Assembly: GCF_947495325.1 (NCBI RefSeq) | Contig: NZ_CANLYK010000002.1 | Coordinates: forward strand, 1 to 64,000 | Length of the DNA: 64,000 nucleotides | Origin: an uncultured Allomuricauda sp. | GTDB taxonomy: Bacteria > Bacteroidota > Bacteroidia > Flavobacteriales > Flavobacteriaceae | Direction: 5' to 3' | Part shown: positions 63,864 to 64,000 of the stretch, in pieces | Layout: every line of letters starts with the position of its first letter | How positions within the stretch are numbered: position 1 is the first letter of the stretch | The notes under the pieces: model-generated | The model's database searches: none | Seen by the model: the letters and a program-made list of their open reading frames with translations, nothing else | Told to the model about the DNA's origin: nothing | Made by a program: the position numbers and the translations under genes

Positions 63864-64000
63864 ATGTCTGAAGAAAACAAAGACTTAGGAGATAAGGCAG
63901 AAGATGCCTTTGACAATGCCAAAGAAGCAGCGGGCGATTTCGCTGATGAAGCCAAGAAAACTGCCAATGAATTTGCCGAGGGAATCAAAAATGCAGGAGG
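63864..64000 (+). CDS. Start of a small acidic helical protein (truncated by the window)
   Basis: From ATG 63864 the frame stays open to the window end: MSEENKDLGDKAEDAFDN and then repeated AKEAAGDFADEAKKTAN-type heptads. The Ala/Lys/Glu-rich helix resembles small cytoplasmic or membrane-anchored stress proteins of Flavobacteriaceae, but the family cannot be fixed from 45 residues. A TACATTTA box, one mismatch from TAnnTTTG, lies about 35 bases upstream. Confidence 0.65.
   Translation, partial: MSEENKDLGDKAEDAFDNAKEAAGDFADEAKKTANEFAEGIKNAG

Overview
The window is chromosomal DNA from a member of the Bacteroidota, almost certainly the family Flavobacteriaceae. The signs are type IX secretion (T9SS) cargo with gliding-type (type B) and type A C-terminal sorting domains, two PorP/SprF-family proteins, a TonB-dependent receptor with a carboxypeptidase-like N-terminal domain, -7 promoter boxes of the TAnnTTTG type, few Shine-Dalgarno sites, and AT-rich DNA. 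I cannot name the genus from the sequence.

Layout. 0-3.3 kb: the end of a large HYR-type repeat adhesin (very GC-rich repeats, then an AT-rich tail) with its PorP/SprF partner and a lipoprotein hydrolase. 3.3-6.7 kb: a sparse AT-rich stretch with two unrecognised genes and a solo LytTR response regulator. 6.8-27.4 kb: a complete nitrate-assimilation island. It comprises siroheme synthesis, nirBD, a NarX-like kinase, a NarL-like regulator, a truncated globin, an FNR-like regulator, a nitrate ABC importer with its own outer-membrane porin, a nitrate reductase fused to an NAD(P)H-type flavoprotein, and a rubredoxin fused to a cofactor-less siroheme-reductase-like protein. 27.4-34.1 kb: an ECF sigma/anti-sigma operon with adhesin-like proteins, a TonB receptor and a GIN-domain lipoprotein, next to a palindromic intergenic repeat. 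34.2-41.3 kb: a T9SS operon (nine-repeat DUF11 adhesin, PorP/SprF, OmpA/PD40). 41.8-45.0 kb: two detoxification-type regulator/oxidoreductase pairs (MarR + NmrA, NemR-like TetR + SDR), each with its own repeated operator. 45.2-64 kb: mostly housekeeping genes (tRNA-Leu, prs, rplY, pth, ribF, serS, rsmA, mgtE) mixed with a secreted metalloprotease, an HTTM protein, a TPR protein and small conserved genes.

The most interesting signal is regulatory. A 16-bp palindrome, TACGTA-N4-TACGTA, occurs six times (three perfect, three with one mismatch). All six lie in intergenic DNA between 13.1 and 22.4 kb, in front of nirB/cobA, the globin gene, the crp/fnr gene itself, nrtA (twice) and nasA. The Crp/Fnr protein encoded in the middle carries an FNR-like cysteine set. 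I infer that it is the regulator of the island and that TACGTA-N4-TACGTA is its operator.

In this model nitrate crosses the outer membrane through the alginate-export-type porin and is captured by the NrtA lipoprotein. NrtB with two unequal ATPases imports it, the NasA fusion reduces it to nitrite, and NirBD reduces nitrite to ammonium using siroheme made by CobA and the CysG-N-type protein. The globin may handle NO by-product. The rubredoxin fusion is a candidate electron carrier.
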